Notes: generated from the letters alone by a model not told the origin. Positions 38,908-50,183 are shown, counted from the first letter of the stretch. The stretch: DNA of 64,000 nt from Pseudoalteromonas aliena SW19 (GCF_014905615.1 NZ_AQGU01000025.1:868001-932000), one strand, 5' to 3'. Numbers and translations: made by a program.

Positions 38908-39240
38908 TTAGCTATCTTCAATATTATCGAGGCCTTTGGTGCCCTCTTTAGCCTTAAGTTTATGATGTATTGCAGACTTAATTAACATATAGCCACTAAT
39001 TGGCGCTGTGATTAATAAAAAAATCGTAATGAGTATTTCTTTAACACTAAGGCCAGTTTTTGTATTAGCAAAAAATACCATAGCGGCAATTAAGATACTC
39101 GCCATCCCTAACGTTGTTGCTTTTGTTGGGCCATGTAAACGCATAAAAAAGTCTGGTAATTTAATTAACCCGATAGAGCCAATTAAAATAAACGTTCCGC
39201 CAAACAATAATAAAATTGATACAACCCATTCACTAATCAT
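38908..39240 (-). CDS. mrpG: Mrp Na+/H+ antiporter subunit G
   Basis: A 110-residue membrane protein with three hydrophobic segments and the MnhG/MrpG pattern (LIGSIGLIKLPDFFMRLHGPTKATTLG). It is the last gene of the six-gene operon mrpA-C-D-E-F-G on this strand, starting 9 bp after mrpF. The whole complex exchanges Na+ for H+ and supports growth in saline or alkaline surroundings, suited to a marine organism. Confidence 0.94.
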   Translation of the reverse strand: MISEWVVSILLLFGGTFILIGSIGLIKLPDFFMRLHGPTKATTLGMASILIAAMVFFANTKTGLSVKEILITIFLLITAPISGYMLIKSAIHHKLKAKEGTKGLDNIEDS

Positions 39241-39249
39241 CTTTTCACC

Positions 39250-39519
39250 TTATTCGATTATATCGCCACGTAGTAAATACTTACATACTGCTACCGTACT
39301 AATAAAGCCAAGCATAGCTATTAGCAAGGCTGCTTCAAAGTAAAGTCCGGTTCCCATGCTGATGCTATACAAAATAATTAAAGCAATAACGTTAATATAC
39401 ATAGTATCGAGCGCTAAAACACGATCGGGTACTGATGGGCCTATAATAAGTCGCCATAAATTAAGTAGTAACGACAATCCAATCATTGAAAAAACAATGA
39501 GTAATACGATATCTAACAT
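39250..39519 (-). CDS. mrpF: Mrp Na+/H+ antiporter subunit F
   Basis: An 89-residue protein with three membrane segments and the family core IGPSVPDRVLALDTM containing the conserved Asp. Its start overlaps the end of mrpE by 7 bp. Confidence 0.93.
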   Translation of the reverse strand: MLDIVLLIVFSMIGLSLLLNLWRLIIGPSVPDRVLALDTMYINVIALIILYSISMGTGLYFEAALLIAMLGFISTVAVCKYLLRGDIIE

Positions 39520-40052
39520 TTAAATATCTCCTTTAATGGAGCTTCGTAGCGCTGTTTTATTTGCTTTATAAGTGCTTCTTCGTCTTTTAGATCAAGTACA
39601 TGTATCAGTAAAAAACGCTGTGTTGTCTCATCACCTTCAGCTAGCGCTTCATTAATAGGGTAGACCTCAGCGCTCACCGTACCTGGCGTTAACGACACAC
39701 AGCTTGCCAATATAGTAATTGGCATGTCATGGGTTAAATCTATAGGTACTTTTATAAACGCTGGACGTAACTTTCTAGATGGCCCTAGTATAAGCAAAGA
39801 CACTTGTAAGTTTGCAACAATAATATCGTAAAGCACAATGAGTAATTGTTTAAACGCTAAGCCTGGTTTTAAAATAAGTGGTTGCGGATCTCGAAATGAA
39901 AAACTGAGTAAAGGAATAGATATTGCAAAAAACGTTGCTAATACCAAGTGCCCAGCCGACACGCTATTATTTAATAGCAGCCACACTATAAATAAAAACA
40001 AACTACGAAATGGCGTTGGTAGCCAGCGAAAACGAGCTTGTAATCTCATCAC
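39513..40052 (-). CDS. mrpE: Mrp Na+/H+ antiporter subunit E
   Basis: A 179-residue subunit with two to three hydrophobic segments and the MnhE motifs KQLLIVLYDIIVANLQVSLLIL and ITILASCVSLTPGTVS. It overlaps mrpD by 4 bp. Confidence 0.94.
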   Translation of the reverse strand: MMRLQARFRWLPTPFRSLFLFIVWLLLNNSVSAGHLVLATFFAISIPLLSFSFRDPQPLILKPGLAFKQLLIVLYDIIVANLQVSLLILGPSRKLRPAFIKVPIDLTHDMPITILASCVSLTPGTVSAEVYPINEALAEGDETTQRFLLIHVLDLKDEEALIKQIKQRYEAPLKEIFKC

Positions 40053-41566
40053 ATGCCTCCTTTAAGTACTGCATTAATACCGCCATTTATGTCATGTAAC
40101 TGAGTCGCAGCAGCCATCATATATTCGCTAATTGGTCCGCCAAAAATAACCATTAATGGAGAGCATGCTAATAACCCTAGAATTACGATTACTTGCAGTG
40201 AACGAGCATTTTTATATTCAGCACTTTCACTGCGTTTATCTTTACACTCCCAAAATAAGCTAGTGCCTGCTCGAGAAAGTGCTATTAATAGTGCAAAGCT
40301 AGTTACTAGATATACAGGCCAAAACAAAAGGGCCTGTTCACTGTTTAATGTTGCTTTAAGTATCCAAATTTTACCCACAAATCCCGATAAAGGTGGCATA
40401 CCAACGACGGTTAACGCAGCAATAATAAAGCATACGCCTAATAAAAAAGGCTGTTTAACTGAACGCCCTGCTACAAGCCTATCGGCTACTTTACCTCGTT
40501 GTGTGGCAATTAAATCAGCAAGTAAAAATAGCGCTGCACATACAAGTGTTGAATGCACTAAATAATACAGAAGCGCAGCGGTGGCATTTACATTTTGCAG
40601 TGCAACGAGTGCAACGAGTGTCCCTACCGACACCAATACTAGGTTGGCAGTTAATTTTCGTAAGTCTTGCGATGCTATAACACCAATTGCACCCACTATA
40701 ATAGTTGCAATTGCTAAACCCCAAAGCCAAGGTTGCGCAACATGCTCAAGTGCACCGGCTTGTTCGCCAAATACAACCGTGTATACACGTAACATAGCGT
40801 AAACACCTACTTTGGTCATAATAGCAAATAGAGCAGCAACTACGGGCTTAGCACTTGCGTATGTATTTGGAAGCCATAAATGCAGCGGTAACAGCGCCCC
40901 TTTTAAGGCAAATACAACCAGTAGTAATAAACCACCGGCTTTTGCTAGGTATACATCGTCACCAGTAAGAAGCGAAACTTTATGAGCCATATCTGCAATA
41001 TTAAGCGTACCTAATACACCATACAAAATCCCTAAACCAATTAAAAATACGCTTGAACCAACTAAGTTTAATATTACATACTGCAGCGCAGCACGTGTAT
41101 TTTGTTTATCTCCCGCATGCATAAGTAATGCATATGAAGCAATAAGCAGTACTTCAAAAAATACAAATAAATTAAACAAATCACCCGTTAAAAATGCACC
41201 ATTCACACCTAAGACTAGAAAGTGGACAAGCGGATGAAAAAAGCTACCTTTTTCGTCATCGCCAGCACTGCCATATAAAATAGCGCCCAGCCCTAAAAAG
41301 GAAGTTAGCGCGACCAACAAAGTAGATAGCATATCGGCTACTAACACAATGCCAAATGGTGCAGACCAATTGCCAATCGCGTAAACATTAATACCCGTGT
41401 GATGAACATGCATTAATAGCAGCGCACTCACAACAAAAGTAATAATTGCCATTACACTTGAGACAATACGACGGATTTTAACGCTTTTACCACATGGCGG
41501 AAGCAGTAAAATAACCGCCGTTAGCATGGGGAGTAAAATAGGCAAAGAAGCTAAATGTTGAATCAT
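40049..41566 (-). CDS. mrpD: Mrp Na+/H+ antiporter subunit D
   Basis: A 505-residue, about fourteen-helix subunit homologous to the NuoN/NuoM proton-channel subunits of complex I. It shows FFEVLLIASYALLMH with the key Glu, FALKGALLPLHLWLPNTYASAKP with Lys, and MPPLSGFVGKIWILKA. It overlaps mrpC by 4 bp. Confidence 0.96.
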   Translation of the reverse strand: MIQHLASLPILLPMLTAVILLLPPCGKSVKIRRIVSSVMAIITFVVSALLLMHVHHTGINVYAIGNWSAPFGIVLVADMLSTLLVALTSFLGLGAILYGSAGDDEKGSFFHPLVHFLVLGVNGAFLTGDLFNLFVFFEVLLIASYALLMHAGDKQNTRAALQYVILNLVGSSVFLIGLGILYGVLGTLNIADMAHKVSLLTGDDVYLAKAGGLLLLVVFALKGALLPLHLWLPNTYASAKPVVAALFAIMTKVGVYAMLRVYTVVFGEQAGALEHVAQPWLWGLAIATIIVGAIGVIASQDLRKLTANLVLVSVGTLVALVALQNVNATAALLYYLVHSTLVCAALFLLADLIATQRGKVADRLVAGRSVKQPFLLGVCFIIAALTVVGMPPLSGFVGKIWILKATLNSEQALLFWPVYLVTSFALLIALSRAGTSLFWECKDKRSESAEYKNARSLQVIVILGLLACSPLMVIFGGPISEYMMAAATQLHDINGGINAVLKGGM

Positions 41567-41916
41567 TTTTGCTCCTTACTGTCAGTAGATGCATTAGGCA
41601 CGTAACCATCAACATGGTCGCTACCTAAGTCGGCGCGCCCACGTATTGCCAAAATAACCACAAATGCAGTCATCGCAAAACCAATTACAATAGCAGTAAG
41701 CACTAATGCTTGTGGTAACGGATCGGCATATTCTGCGCCTGTACCAAGTACTACCGCTTTATTAATAGTAAGACGCCCTGCTGAAAACAAAAACAAGTTC
41801 ACAGCATATGAAATCATAGTAAGCCCAAGTACAACAGGGAACGTACGAGCTCTTAGCAGTAAAAATATACCGCAACTGACTAATACTCCAACGCAAGATG
41901 CGTACAATAATTCCAT
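41563..41916 (-). CDS. mrpC: Mrp Na+/H+ antiporter subunit C
   Basis: A 117-residue three-helix subunit related to NuoK: FPVVLGLTMISYAVNLFLFSAGR, then DPLPQALVLTAIVIGFAMTAF. Its ATG overlaps the mrpA stop (TAATG) and its stop overlaps mrpD by 4 bp. Confidence 0.95.
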   Translation of the reverse strand: MELLYASCVGVLVSCGIFLLLRARTFPVVLGLTMISYAVNLFLFSAGRLTINKAVVLGTGAEYADPLPQALVLTAIVIGFAMTAFVVILAIRGRADLGSDHVDGYVPNASTDSKEQK

Positions 41917-44708
41917 TAAATATTTACCTCTTTTTTCTGGGTATCTGCCGTCATATTACCTAAGCTTGCTAAAATCATTAGCGTAGCGCCAACAACAGTG
42001 AGGTATACACCTAAATCAAACACAATTGCACTGGCAAGCTCTGTTTTACCGATAAATGGAATATCAAAGTAATCAAACCACGTCGTTAAAAATGGCTTAT
42101 CGAAGAACCAGCTACCTACACCGGTAAATAGTGCAATACCAATACCTGAAGCTATAATTTTACGGTAATTAACATCAAAGCGTTCATTTATCCATGAAGT
42201 ACCATGCGCCATGTATTGTAAAATAAACGCGATAGATGTTACTAACCCAGCAATAAATCCACCACCTGGTAAGTTATGACCGCGTAAGAAAATATACGCA
42301 GAGACTAATAACGCAAGTGGTAGTAAGCTTTGTGAAATACTCGCCAGCAATATTGGATGACGCTCTCGTGCCCATGGGCGGCCTTCGCCGTCACTGGCTG
42401 GCATAAATAATGGAATTCTAGAGAGTACTTTAAATATACCTAAAGCAGCGATACCCAATACCGTAATTTCACCAAGTGTATCAAAGCCCCTAAAATCGAC
42501 CAAAATAACGTTAACCACGTTGGTACCCCCACCACCTATTTTTGCATTAGCGATAAAGAAGTCGGAGATTGAATCTAATGGACGAGTAAGTAGCGCATAA
42601 CAAATGCTCGCAATAACGACTCCCAGTGTAGAGGCTATTGCTAGGTCTCGTAGAATTCGTAATGAACTCGATTCTTTGGGCGTATACTGCGGTAAGAAAA
42701 ACAACGCCAGCATAAGCAAAATAATAGTCACAACCTCAACTGTTAGTTGGGTAAGCGCTAAATCAGGTGCCGAAAAACGTGTAAATAAAACCGACACCAT
42801 TAGCCCCACAATGGATAGCATTAACAACGATACCATTCGAGAACGGTGCCAAAGAACTGTAGCGAGGGCACCAATAATCAACAAGCCTGCACCAATCGCA
42901 TTGTGCACATCAACAGGAGTACGCGGCATACTACCGGCCAATTGCTGCATTTCAAATAATGGCCAACCTGCACACAATAATACGACAACTAACATAATTA
43001 CAAGGTAGCGCTGCAATGAGCCATTTTCTGTGCTATTTATTTTTGACTGACACCAAGCAATGACGGTTAAGATCACCCGCTCATATGTTTTCTTAGCATT
43101 AAGAGGGGGTAACGATGCTTGAAATTGGTATAGGTATTTACGATTAATGTAAATAAACAAACCACCAACAATAGCCATTGCACTCATCAACAGTGGTAAG
43201 TTAAATCCATGCCAAATAGCCAATTCATAAACAGGCATTTCTTTGCCAAGTACGGCTAAAGACGCAGCCGATAAAATACCGTCAATAGTAAAGTGTGGAA
43301 ACATGCCTACCAATAAACAAATCACGACTAATATTTCTATTGGTACACGCATATAACGCGGTGGTTCGTGTGGTGTACGAGGTAAATCAATAGGTTCACC
43401 ATTAAAAAACACATCATGAATAAAGCGTGCTGAATACGCAACCGCTAATGCACCAGCAACCGTTGCCAACACTGGGATCAACCAGGACATAGAGCCGAGT
43501 ACTTGCTGGTGCAAGGTTTCTGCAAAGAACATTTCTTTGGATAAAAAACCATTTAACAACGGTACACCGGCCATTGCAGCTGCAGCAACCATGGCGAGTG
43601 TTGCTGTGTAAGGTAAGTATCGCCACATCCCATTGAGCTTACGCATATCACGCGTGCCTGTTTCATGGTCAATAATACCCGTTGCCATAAAGAGTGAGGC
43701 TTTAAATGTTGCGTGGTTTATTATGTGAAAAATGGCTGCAACGGTCGCAAGCTCAGTATCAAGACCTAACAACAGCGTTATTAAACCTAAATGACTTATT
43801 GTTGAATACGCCAACAACCCTTTTAAGTCATGTTTAAAGAGCGCAATATAAGCACCAAATAACAACGTAGCTAAACCCGTTAATCCCACTAGGATAAACC
43901 ACGTCTCGGTACCCGCTAGAGCAGGGTAAAAACGCGCCAATAAAAATATACCGGCTTTTACCATAGTCGCAGAATGTAAATACGCACTTACTGGCGTAGG
44001 TGCAGCCATTGCATGTGGTAGCCAAAAATGAAACGGAAATTGTGCCGATTTTGTAAACGCACCTAGTAGCACTAATACCAATGCTAGCTCGTATAACTCA
44101 TGCGATTGAATGATCGCCTTGCTTGCTAAAATAACATCAAGGTCGTAACTACCAACAATATCTCCGAGTAACATTAACCCAGCAAGTAACGCTAAACCGC
44201 CCGCACCTGTAACAGCCAGTGCCATACGCGCGCCTTTGCGTGCTTCCGATTTATGCCACCAAAAACTAATTAACAAGAATGAACTAATACTGGTTAATTC
44301 CCAAAATAACCAAAGTTGAATAACATTATTTGACATCACAATGCCAAGCATTGCGGTCATAAACAGCATTAAATAACTGTACAGTTTGGCCATGGAGTCA
44401 TTAGCGCTGAGGTAGTAACGAGTGTATAAAATAACAAGCAAGCCTATGCCTAAAATCATAAACATAAACAATAAACTGAGGCCGTCTAATCGCAGCGATA
44501 AATCCAGACCGATTGAAGGGATCCAAGCCAAAGAATAACGAATAGTTTCGCCCGCTAATACCGCAGGTGCATGGTATAGAGTAATCCCCAAAGCAGTTAA
44601 AGGCGCAAGAGCCGTTAAGCTAGCGCTTTGATTGCGAGAGAGCTTACTTGTGCATGCAGAAATAACACTGCCAATCAAGGATAACAAGGGTATCCAGAGC
44701 AAAGTCAT
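41916..44708 (-). CDS. mrpA: Mrp Na+/H+ antiporter subunit A fused to B
   Basis: A 930-residue protein. The NuoL-like N-terminal part includes [53 protein letters not shown] and [15 protein letters not shown]. The MrpA-specific region continues ([22 protein letters not shown]). The last about 140 residues ([27 protein letters not shown]) form an MrpB domain. No separate mrpB gene exists, so this is the fused AB arrangement found in group 2 Mrp operons. It heads the operon. Its upstream region (44709-44924) shows no clear operator. Confidence 0.95.
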   Translation of the reverse strand: MTLLWIPLLSLIGSVISACTSKLSRNQSASLTALAPLTALGITLYHAPAVLAGETIRYSLAWIPSIGLDLSLRLDGLSLLFMFMILGIGLLVILYTRYYLSANDSMAKLYSYLMLFMTAMLGIVMSNNVIQLWLFWELTSISSFLLISFWWHKSEARKGARMALAVTGAGGLALLAGLMLLGDIVGSYDLDVILASKAIIQSHELYELALVLVLLGAFTKSAQFPFHFWLPHAMAAPTPVSAYLHSATMVKAGIFLLARFYPALAGTETWFILVGLTGLATLLFGAYIALFKHDLKGLLAYSTISHLGLITLLLGLDTELATVAAIFHIINHATFKASLFMATGIIDHETGTRDMRKLNGMWRYLPYTATLAMVAAAAMAGVPLLNGFLSKEMFFAETLHQQVLGSMSWLIPVLATVAGALAVAYSARFIHDVFFNGEPIDLPRTPHEPPRYMRVPIEILVVICLLVGMFPHFTIDGILSAASLAVLGKEMPVYELAIWHGFNLPLLMSAMAIVGGLFIYINRKYLYQFQASLPPLNAKKTYERVILTVIAWCQSKINSTENGSLQRYLVIMLVVVLLCAGWPLFEMQQLAGSMPRTPVDVHNAIGAGLLIIGALATVLWHRSRMVSLLMLSIVGLMVSVLFTRFSAPDLALTQLTVEVVTIILLMLALFFLPQYTPKESSSLRILRDLAIASTLGVVIASICYALLTRPLDSISDFFIANAKIGGGGTNVVNVILVDFRGFDTLGEITVLGIAALGIFKVLSRIPLFMPASDGEGRPWARERHPILLASISQSLLPLALLVSAYIFLRGHNLPGGGFIAGLVTSIAFILQYMAHGTSWINERFDVNYRKIIASGIGIALFTGVGSWFFDKPFLTTWFDYFDIPFIGKTELASAIVFDLGVYLTVVGATLMILASLGNMTADTQKKEVNI

Positions 44709-44924
44709 AATATAGGGCCTTTTATAATCATAAATTTATCAGGACGTCACCCATTTAGAACTAAGTGATGCTTTTACTGCCTGTTTTTTAACGACATTAA
44801 TAGTTATAGTTATACTGAAAAACACTTATTTTGTCTATAAAAAGCGGGTCTATATGGATGTTTTTCAAGCAAGAAACAACAATTTTTAAAGCATAAAAAA
44901 ACCGTAAACTAATATTAAAAATTG

Positions 44925-46103
44925 TTAATTCAATATAGCCTTGTTTGCTGGTGTAAGCGTATCAAAGTAACGAGAGATATGACCATTGGTCATATCTAGG
45001 TGTTTTAACCAAAGTGTCCTGTATTGCGCTGAGAGTCCTAATTGTTGATACTGCATAATAGACCATTTTTCACTTGGTTTATAAGCTACACCATAGTATT
45101 GACAACTTTGGCTTTTATGCCAACCTCTTGGAGGCATTTCACCATGAGAAATAAATAAGTTAGGCGCAACCAATCCGCTTTTTTTACACAACCATGCTTG
45201 TTTAGATAGTGGTAAAACATATTCGTCTTCAAATCCACTAAAATGCATCAGCTCATGCAAAAACACCGCATAATTCGCTTGAGAGCTCAAATGCATTATT
45301 TCATTTCTCACATTAGCGCTACCGTATTTTGGCATCATTATTATAAAATCGAAGTTATCAGGAAGGTGCTTTTTTAGTAATGATGACGGCCAGTTGCACT
45401 GCGCCATTTTAGTGGCTTCATTATTACAATCAATAGCCCCTGCAACATACATAGGCTTAGAAAAACAAAATACATTCTTAGCGGGCTCTGGTTGCTTATC
45501 AAAAATGTTTACCAATTCAGCCAGTTTATAAAGACCGCTGCGATGATCGCTCATCATTAAAACGTTAAATCTACATTGAGGATCTGGTTCAACATTCGGA
45601 TTGACTGATAAAAAACCAAGCCTTTGTAAAAATAGCTTAGGTATAACGCGATAAGACCTGCCTACTTCTAAGTTTAAATGACTCAAAACATCACTGCGTG
45701 GAAGGCGATTGTTATTAGCTAATAATTTCAGATCACCCCAACGCGATTGCTCAAGTAACTGCTCAGCTAATTCTATTTTTTGCTGAGAAGTTAAACTGCC
45801 TAAACTAGGCAGCCAGAATAGCTTAGCAGTTTCACTTTGACCCTTGCCTAATAAGGTTAACGAATATTCATATTGTGCTAAAGGGATTTTGTTTCGCGCT
45901 AACAAAGCCAATGTGCTCTGCGGGAGTTGTTTTAAATGCGTCGAAAAATAACGGGGAAATAACCAAAAGCTTTCAAAGGGATTGGCTTTTGCATTTAAAA
46001 CCTGCCAAAAGCCAATTTCATTAGATCTATTACTCGATGCTGTTATGAGTAAACTACAAAGTAATATGCCAACTAACTTTAAAATATTAACCGGCGTTTT
46101 CAT
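44925..46103 (-). CDS. Exported metzincin-like zinc peptidase candidate
   Basis: A 392-residue protein with an N-terminal signal sequence (NILKLVGILLCSLLITASS). The motif HELMHFSGFEDEY at about residues 283-295 fits HExxHxxGxxD, the metzincin zinc site with Asp as third ligand. A downstream SIM (KWSIMQYQ) could be the Met-turn. HE...DEY also recalls M64-type IgA peptidases. Six or more cysteines between residues 177 and 340 suggest disulfides and a periplasmic location. I do not recognise the family. Its start overlaps the 3' end of nlpI by 17 bp, so the two are translated together. Confidence 0.75.
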   Translation of the reverse strand: MKTPVNILKLVGILLCSLLITASSNRSNEIGFWQVLNAKANPFESFWLFPRYFSTHLKQLPQSTLALLARNKIPLAQYEYSLTLLGKGQSETAKLFWLPSLGSLTSQQKIELAEQLLEQSRWGDLKLLANNNRLPRSDVLSHLNLEVGRSYRVIPKLFLQRLGFLSVNPNVEPDPQCRFNVLMMSDHRSGLYKLAELVNIFDKQPEPAKNVFCFSKPMYVAGAIDCNNEATKMAQCNWPSSLLKKHLPDNFDFIIMMPKYGSANVRNEIMHLSSQANYAVFLHELMHFSGFEDEYVLPLSKQAWLCKKSGLVAPNLFISHGEMPPRGWHKSQSCQYYGVAYKPSEKWSIMQYQQLGLSAQYRTLWLKHLDMTNGHISRYFDTLTPANKAILN

Positions 46104-46965
46104 CTGTCATTAGTTCAAGCTCTAAACGCGCATATTTGTATTCAATAAATTCATGCACGTTAGTTGCAAGAGCTAATTTAAAGTAATCAGCTGCTAGATA
46201 GTTATTACCCGCTGCTTGATGTAATTTAGCTAAGTAAAAATAAGCCTCGCATAGACGCTGCGCGTATTCTTGTTCTGATTTAACACCATCGCTTATACCC
46301 GATAAAAACGTATTTTCACTCATATCTCCGACAAAAAGAGCAATTAACTGATATGCCCATTGTGACTCATCCAGCGCTTTTGCATTCGCTTTAAGCTCTA
46401 CAAGTGCTTGCTCTTTATTATCTTGAGCCTGCGCTAAATAAAGCCATAACACACGATAAGGATCATTTGGAGAGCGCGCCAAAAATTCAATAAAGTCACT
46501 TTTAGCTATACTTGCACGATCGCCATAATAAAGCGCTATACCACGATTTAAATAAGCATACTCATGCCCTTCATCAAGCTCTAATGCTGAGTCGAAAAAT
46601 TCATAAGCTTTTTCATATTGTTGCATTAACGTATGTTGAATACCTAAAAAATTATACACCTCAGCAAGATCGGGCTTAAGCTTTACTGCGCGGTTAAAAT
46701 CAATACGTGAAAGCGTAGTCATACCTAAGCTGTCAAATAATACGCCACGGTCGTAATACAGCTTTGCCTGTTGTTCAGGGCTTAAGTCTGCTCGATTAAG
46801 TAGTTCAGAATAACGTGCAATAGCTATTTCGCTTCTAAAGTCAGAAACTAAAGGTGCAGTAAAGGGCACATTAACAATCGGAGTTAGTTCTGATTCTGTA
46901 GTCGTTTGGCAAGCGCTTAAAGACAAAATAGCAAAAGATGCCAAAGCTAAATGTTTGAGTATCAT
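46087..46965 (-). CDS. nlpI: NlpI-like TPR lipoprotein
   Basis: Outer-membrane lipoprotein with lipobox LSAC and tetratricopeptide repeats (AKLYYDRGVLFDSLGM, AEVYNFLGIQHTLMQQYEKAYEFFDSALELDE, EYAYLNRGIALYYGDR). In E. coli, NlpI is the adaptor that presents the murein endopeptidase MepS to the protease Prc. The position downstream of pnp is conserved. At 292 residues it matches the family. The overlap with the metzincin-like gene is a feature not found in E. coli. Confidence 0.94.
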   Translation of the reverse strand: MILKHLALASFAILSLSACQTTTESELTPIVNVPFTAPLVSDFRSEIAIARYSELLNRADLSPEQQAKLYYDRGVLFDSLGMTTLSRIDFNRAVKLKPDLAEVYNFLGIQHTLMQQYEKAYEFFDSALELDEGHEYAYLNRGIALYYGDRASIAKSDFIEFLARSPNDPYRVLWLYLAQAQDNKEQALVELKANAKALDESQWAYQLIALFVGDMSENTFLSGISDGVKSEQEYAQRLCEAYFYLAKLHQAAGNNYLAADYFKLALATNVHEFIEYKYARLELELMTDENAG

Positions 46966-47039
46966 TAAAATCCTTAATACCTAGATATATCGCGATAAGT
47001 ATAAGACAGACCTTATCTTATAAGGTTTCATTAAAGCAT

Positions 47040-47068
47040 AAAAAAAGGGGCTAAACAGCCCCTTTTTT
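47040..47068 (-). terminator. Intrinsic terminator after pnp
   Basis: On the minus strand AAAAAAGGGGCTG-TTT-AGCCCCTTTTTTT forms a strong stem with a T tract, 38 bp after the pnp stop. nlpI therefore needs readthrough or its own promoter. Confidence 0.92.
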
Positions 47069-47106
47069 ACTATCTAGCTAATATAACTAGATTGATAAGT
47101 TCGCAA

Positions 47107-49233
47107 TTACGCGTCAGTTGTCGCGTCAGCTGCAGGTGCTGCTGATTCCATTGCTTCTTTAATACTTAGACGTACACGGCCTTGGCGATCTACTTCTAGT
47201 ACTTTAACTTTAACTTCTTGACCCTCAGAAAGGTGATCAGCCACGTTATTAACGCGCTCAGTACTAATTTGAGAAATATGTACTAAACCATCTTTACCAG
47301 GAAGAATATTTACAAACGCACCGAAATCTACGATACGTACAACCTTACCTTCGTAGATAGTACCTACTTCTAGCTCAGCTGTTAATTGCTCAATACGGCT
47401 AATTGCATTAGCTGCACTTTCGCCATCTGTAGCGGCAATTTTAATTGTACCGTCATCACCGATTTCAATCGTTGTGCCCGTTTCTTCAGTAAGCTGACGA
47501 ATAGTTGCGCCACCTTTACCGATAACTTCAGCGATTTTCTTCTGTGGGATCTTCATTGTGTAGATACGAGGAGCAAACATTGATAGCTCTTCAGAAGGAG
47601 CAGAAATCGCTTCATCCATCACTTCTAAGATATGTAAACGTGCAGCTTTTGCTTGTTTAAGCGCAATTTGCATGATTTCTTGAGTGATACCTTCGATTTT
47701 GATATCCATTTGAAGTGCAGTAATACCCGCAGCAGTACCCGCAACTTTAAAGTCCATGTCACCTAAGTGATCTTCATCACCTAAGATGTCAGAAAGAACA
47801 ACGAATTTTTCGTCTTCTTTAACTAGACCCATTGCGATACCCGCAACAGACGCTTTAATTGGAACGCCAGCATTCATAAGTGCAAGTGACGTACCACACA
47901 CAGAAGCCATTGAAGATGAACCGTTTGATTCAGTAATTTCAGATACTACACGGATTGAATATGGGAATTCAGTCAGTGTTGGCATTACAGCAGCAATACC
48001 ACGCTTAGCAAGGTTACCATGGCCGATTTCACGACGCTTAGGAGAACCAACAAAACCCGTTTCACCTACACAGAATGGAGGGAAGTTGTAGTTAAGCATA
48101 AAGTGGTTTTTGTGAGTACCCGTTAAATCGTCGATTAACTGTGAATCACGTTCTGTACCAAGTGTCGCTGTTACTAACGCTTGAGTTTCGCCACGAGTAA
48201 AGATTGCAGAACCGTGAGTACGCGGTAATACGCCAGTCATTACGTCTAGTGCACGAATCATATCTGGTTCACGACCATCGATACGTTTTTCGCCAGCAGC
48301 GATACGGCCACGAACAATTTTCTTCTCAAGTGAACCGAAGATTTTACCAACTTCTTGCTTGTCTAAAGACTCGCCTTCAGCAAGTTCAGCTGTTAATACA
48401 GCAACAACTTCGTCTTTCGCTTCGCCAAGTGCTTCTTTACGCGCTACTTTATCAGTGATTAAGTAAGCTGCGCCTACTTTATCAGCAGCAATTGCAGCTA
48501 CTTTATCTGCTAGTGCAACGTTTTTCTCAGGTGCAGTCCAATCCCAAGTAGGCTTGCCCGCTTCTGCTTTAAATTCTTCAATTGCAGTGATGATCGCTTG
48601 AGATTGCTCATGACCATATACAACAGCGCCAAGCATTACGTCTTCTGCAAGTACATTAGCTTCTGATTCAACCATAAGTACCGCTTTATCAGTACCGGCT
48701 ACCACTAAATCAAGTTGGCTTTCTTCAAGCTCTTTAAGTGTAGGGTTAAGTACGTATTCGCCGTTGATGTAACCAACACGAGATGCACCAATTGGGCCAC
48801 TGAATGGGATACCAGAGATAGCAAGTGCAGCTGAAGTACCAATCATTGCAACCATATCAGGTTGAATTTCAGGGTTTACAGATACAACTGTCGCGATAAC
48901 TTGTACTTCGTTTACAAAACCGCTTGGGAAAAGTGGGCGAATTGGACGGTCAATTAGACGTGCAATAAGTGTTTCGCCATCGTTAGGGCGACCTTCGCGC
49001 TTTAAGAAACCACCTGGGATACGACCAGCAGCGTACATACGCTCTTGGTAGTTAACTGTTAGTGGGAAAAAGTCTTGACCTGGTTGTGCTTCACGCTTAC
49101 CAACAACAGTAACTAAAACTGAAGTATCGCCAATGCTAGCAAGTACAGCGCCGTCTGCTTGACGAGCGATTGCACCAGTTTCTAGCGTAACTGTATGTTG
49201 ACCAAGTTGAAATTTTTTAATAATTGCTTGCAC
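47107..49233 (-). CDS. pnp: Polynucleotide phosphorylase
   Basis: 3'-5' phosphorolytic exoribonuclease and degradosome component. It has two RNase PH domains (the second with [16 protein letters not shown] and [16 protein letters not shown]), a KH domain ([21 protein letters not shown]) and an S1 domain ([31 protein letters not shown]). It is 708 residues. In E. coli its leader forms an RNase III-processed hairpin for autoregulation; here a family A palindrome lies 289-448 bp upstream of the start. Confidence 0.98.
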   Translation of the reverse strand: MQAIIKKFQLGQHTVTLETGAIARQADGAVLASIGDTSVLVTVVGKREAQPGQDFFPLTVNYQERMYAAGRIPGGFLKREGRPNDGETLIARLIDRPIRPLFPSGFVNEVQVIATVVSVNPEIQPDMVAMIGTSAALAISGIPFSGPIGASRVGYINGEYVLNPTLKELEESQLDLVVAGTDKAVLMVESEANVLAEDVMLGAVVYGHEQSQAIITAIEEFKAEAGKPTWDWTAPEKNVALADKVAAIAADKVGAAYLITDKVARKEALGEAKDEVVAVLTAELAEGESLDKQEVGKIFGSLEKKIVRGRIAAGEKRIDGREPDMIRALDVMTGVLPRTHGSAIFTRGETQALVTATLGTERDSQLIDDLTGTHKNHFMLNYNFPPFCVGETGFVGSPKRREIGHGNLAKRGIAAVMPTLTEFPYSIRVVSEITESNGSSSMASVCGTSLALMNAGVPIKASVAGIAMGLVKEDEKFVVLSDILGDEDHLGDMDFKVAGTAAGITALQMDIKIEGITQEIMQIALKQAKAARLHILEVMDEAISAPSEELSMFAPRIYTMKIPQKKIAEVIGKGGATIRQLTEETGTTIEIGDDGTIKIAATDGESAANAISRIEQLTAELEVGTIYEGKVVRIVDFGAFVNILPGKDGLVHISQISTERVNNVADHLSEGQEVKVKVLEVDRQGRVRLSIKEAMESAAPAADATTDA

Positions 49234-49521
49234 TTAAAATGTTCCTTAAATGTGTTCTTAAGTAAGTTGCCATCAAAGTACCAATTACAGTACTTAATTG
49301 TATTTATTTTAAAATCAATTAAGTACTACAATTGGCGATGACGTAAATAATCAAGCTAAACCTTTTTAGCTTGTGCCGTAGTATATACCAAAGCACCGTT
49401 AAAATGCGAGCTTAGCAATCAGATAAACACGACTCTAAACTCGTATTTAAAATCATTTTTGTTACTTTGAATAGTGGGGTTTTTATTTTGAAATTCAAGA
49501 AGTTTATACCGATTGGCATTA

Positions 49522-49681
49522 ATACCAAACTGCATAAATCTTTGATCAATTTAACGAATTAAATTGCACTATAACGTCGTTAAAAATTTTTATTTAGAAC
49601 AACTAGATACAAAAATTTTTGCCTAGTTCTAGCGGAATTTTCTTAACGTTAAATAGGCCCTATATATAAGCAGATTGGTAT
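49522..49681 (-). repeat. Family A inverted-repeat element between rpsO and pnp
   Basis: 160 bp with ends ATACCAAACTGCATAAATC and TATATAAGCAGATTGGTAT, in reverse relative to the copy at 34096. The inner part contains AATTGCACTATAACGTCGTT and TTAGAACAACTAGATAC. It lies within the transcribed gap (49234-49760) of the rpsO-pnp unit, 38 bp downstream of the rpsO terminator. No other gene is seen in that gap. Confidence 0.87.
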
Positions 49682-49719
49682 AAATTATATTCTAGGTCTT
49701 TAGAAGAATTTTAGGCACA

Positions 49720-49746
49720 AAAAAAGGAGCTAAAAAGCTCCTTTTT
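49720..49746 (-). terminator. Intrinsic terminator after rpsO
   Basis: On the minus strand AAAAAGGAGC-TTTTTA-GCTCCTTTTT forms the stem with a T tract, 14 bp after rpsO. In E. coli too, a terminator partly separates rpsO from pnp. Confidence 0.9.
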
Positions 49747-49760
49747 CTGTAATCAAGTTC

Positions 49761-50030
49761 TTAGCGACGTAGGCCAAGCTCTTGGATTAATGCAGTATAA
49801 CGCGTGATATTTTTACCTTTAAGGTAATCAAGCAGTTTACGGCGAGTACTTACTTTACGAAGCAGACCACGACGTGAGTGGAAGTCATGCTTGTGGTCAG
49901 CAAAGTGACCTTGAAGCTTGTTGATATCAAAAGTAAGTAAAGCTACTTGTACTTCAGGTGAACCAGTGTCGCCTTCAGCACGTGCAAATTTAGCAATGAT
50001 ATCGATTTTTTCTTGATTACTTAGTGACAT
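49761..50030 (-). CDS. rpsO: Ribosomal protein S15
   Basis: An 89-residue 30S protein that organises the central domain of 16S rRNA. The family core is complete: [53 protein letters not shown]. The 153-bp leader to truB probably holds its own promoter and the translational operator known for S15 in related bacteria; I cannot define it from sequence. Confidence 0.98.
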   Translation of the reverse strand: MSLSNQEKIDIIAKFARAEGDTGSPEVQVALLTFDINKLQGHFADHKHDFHSRRGLLRKVSTRRKLLDYLKGKNITRYTALIQELGLRR

Positions 50031-50183
50031 AATAACTCCAAAAATTAAATTTAAAAGGTGTCTTAGCCGATCACTAATTCAGCCAAAAACGATTAAGCGG
50101 GCGTATTCTACCAAGTATGGAGATAACTACAAGTTAATTATCCCACCGTATAGCTAATAGCCAGCTTTAAATAACAACATTAG

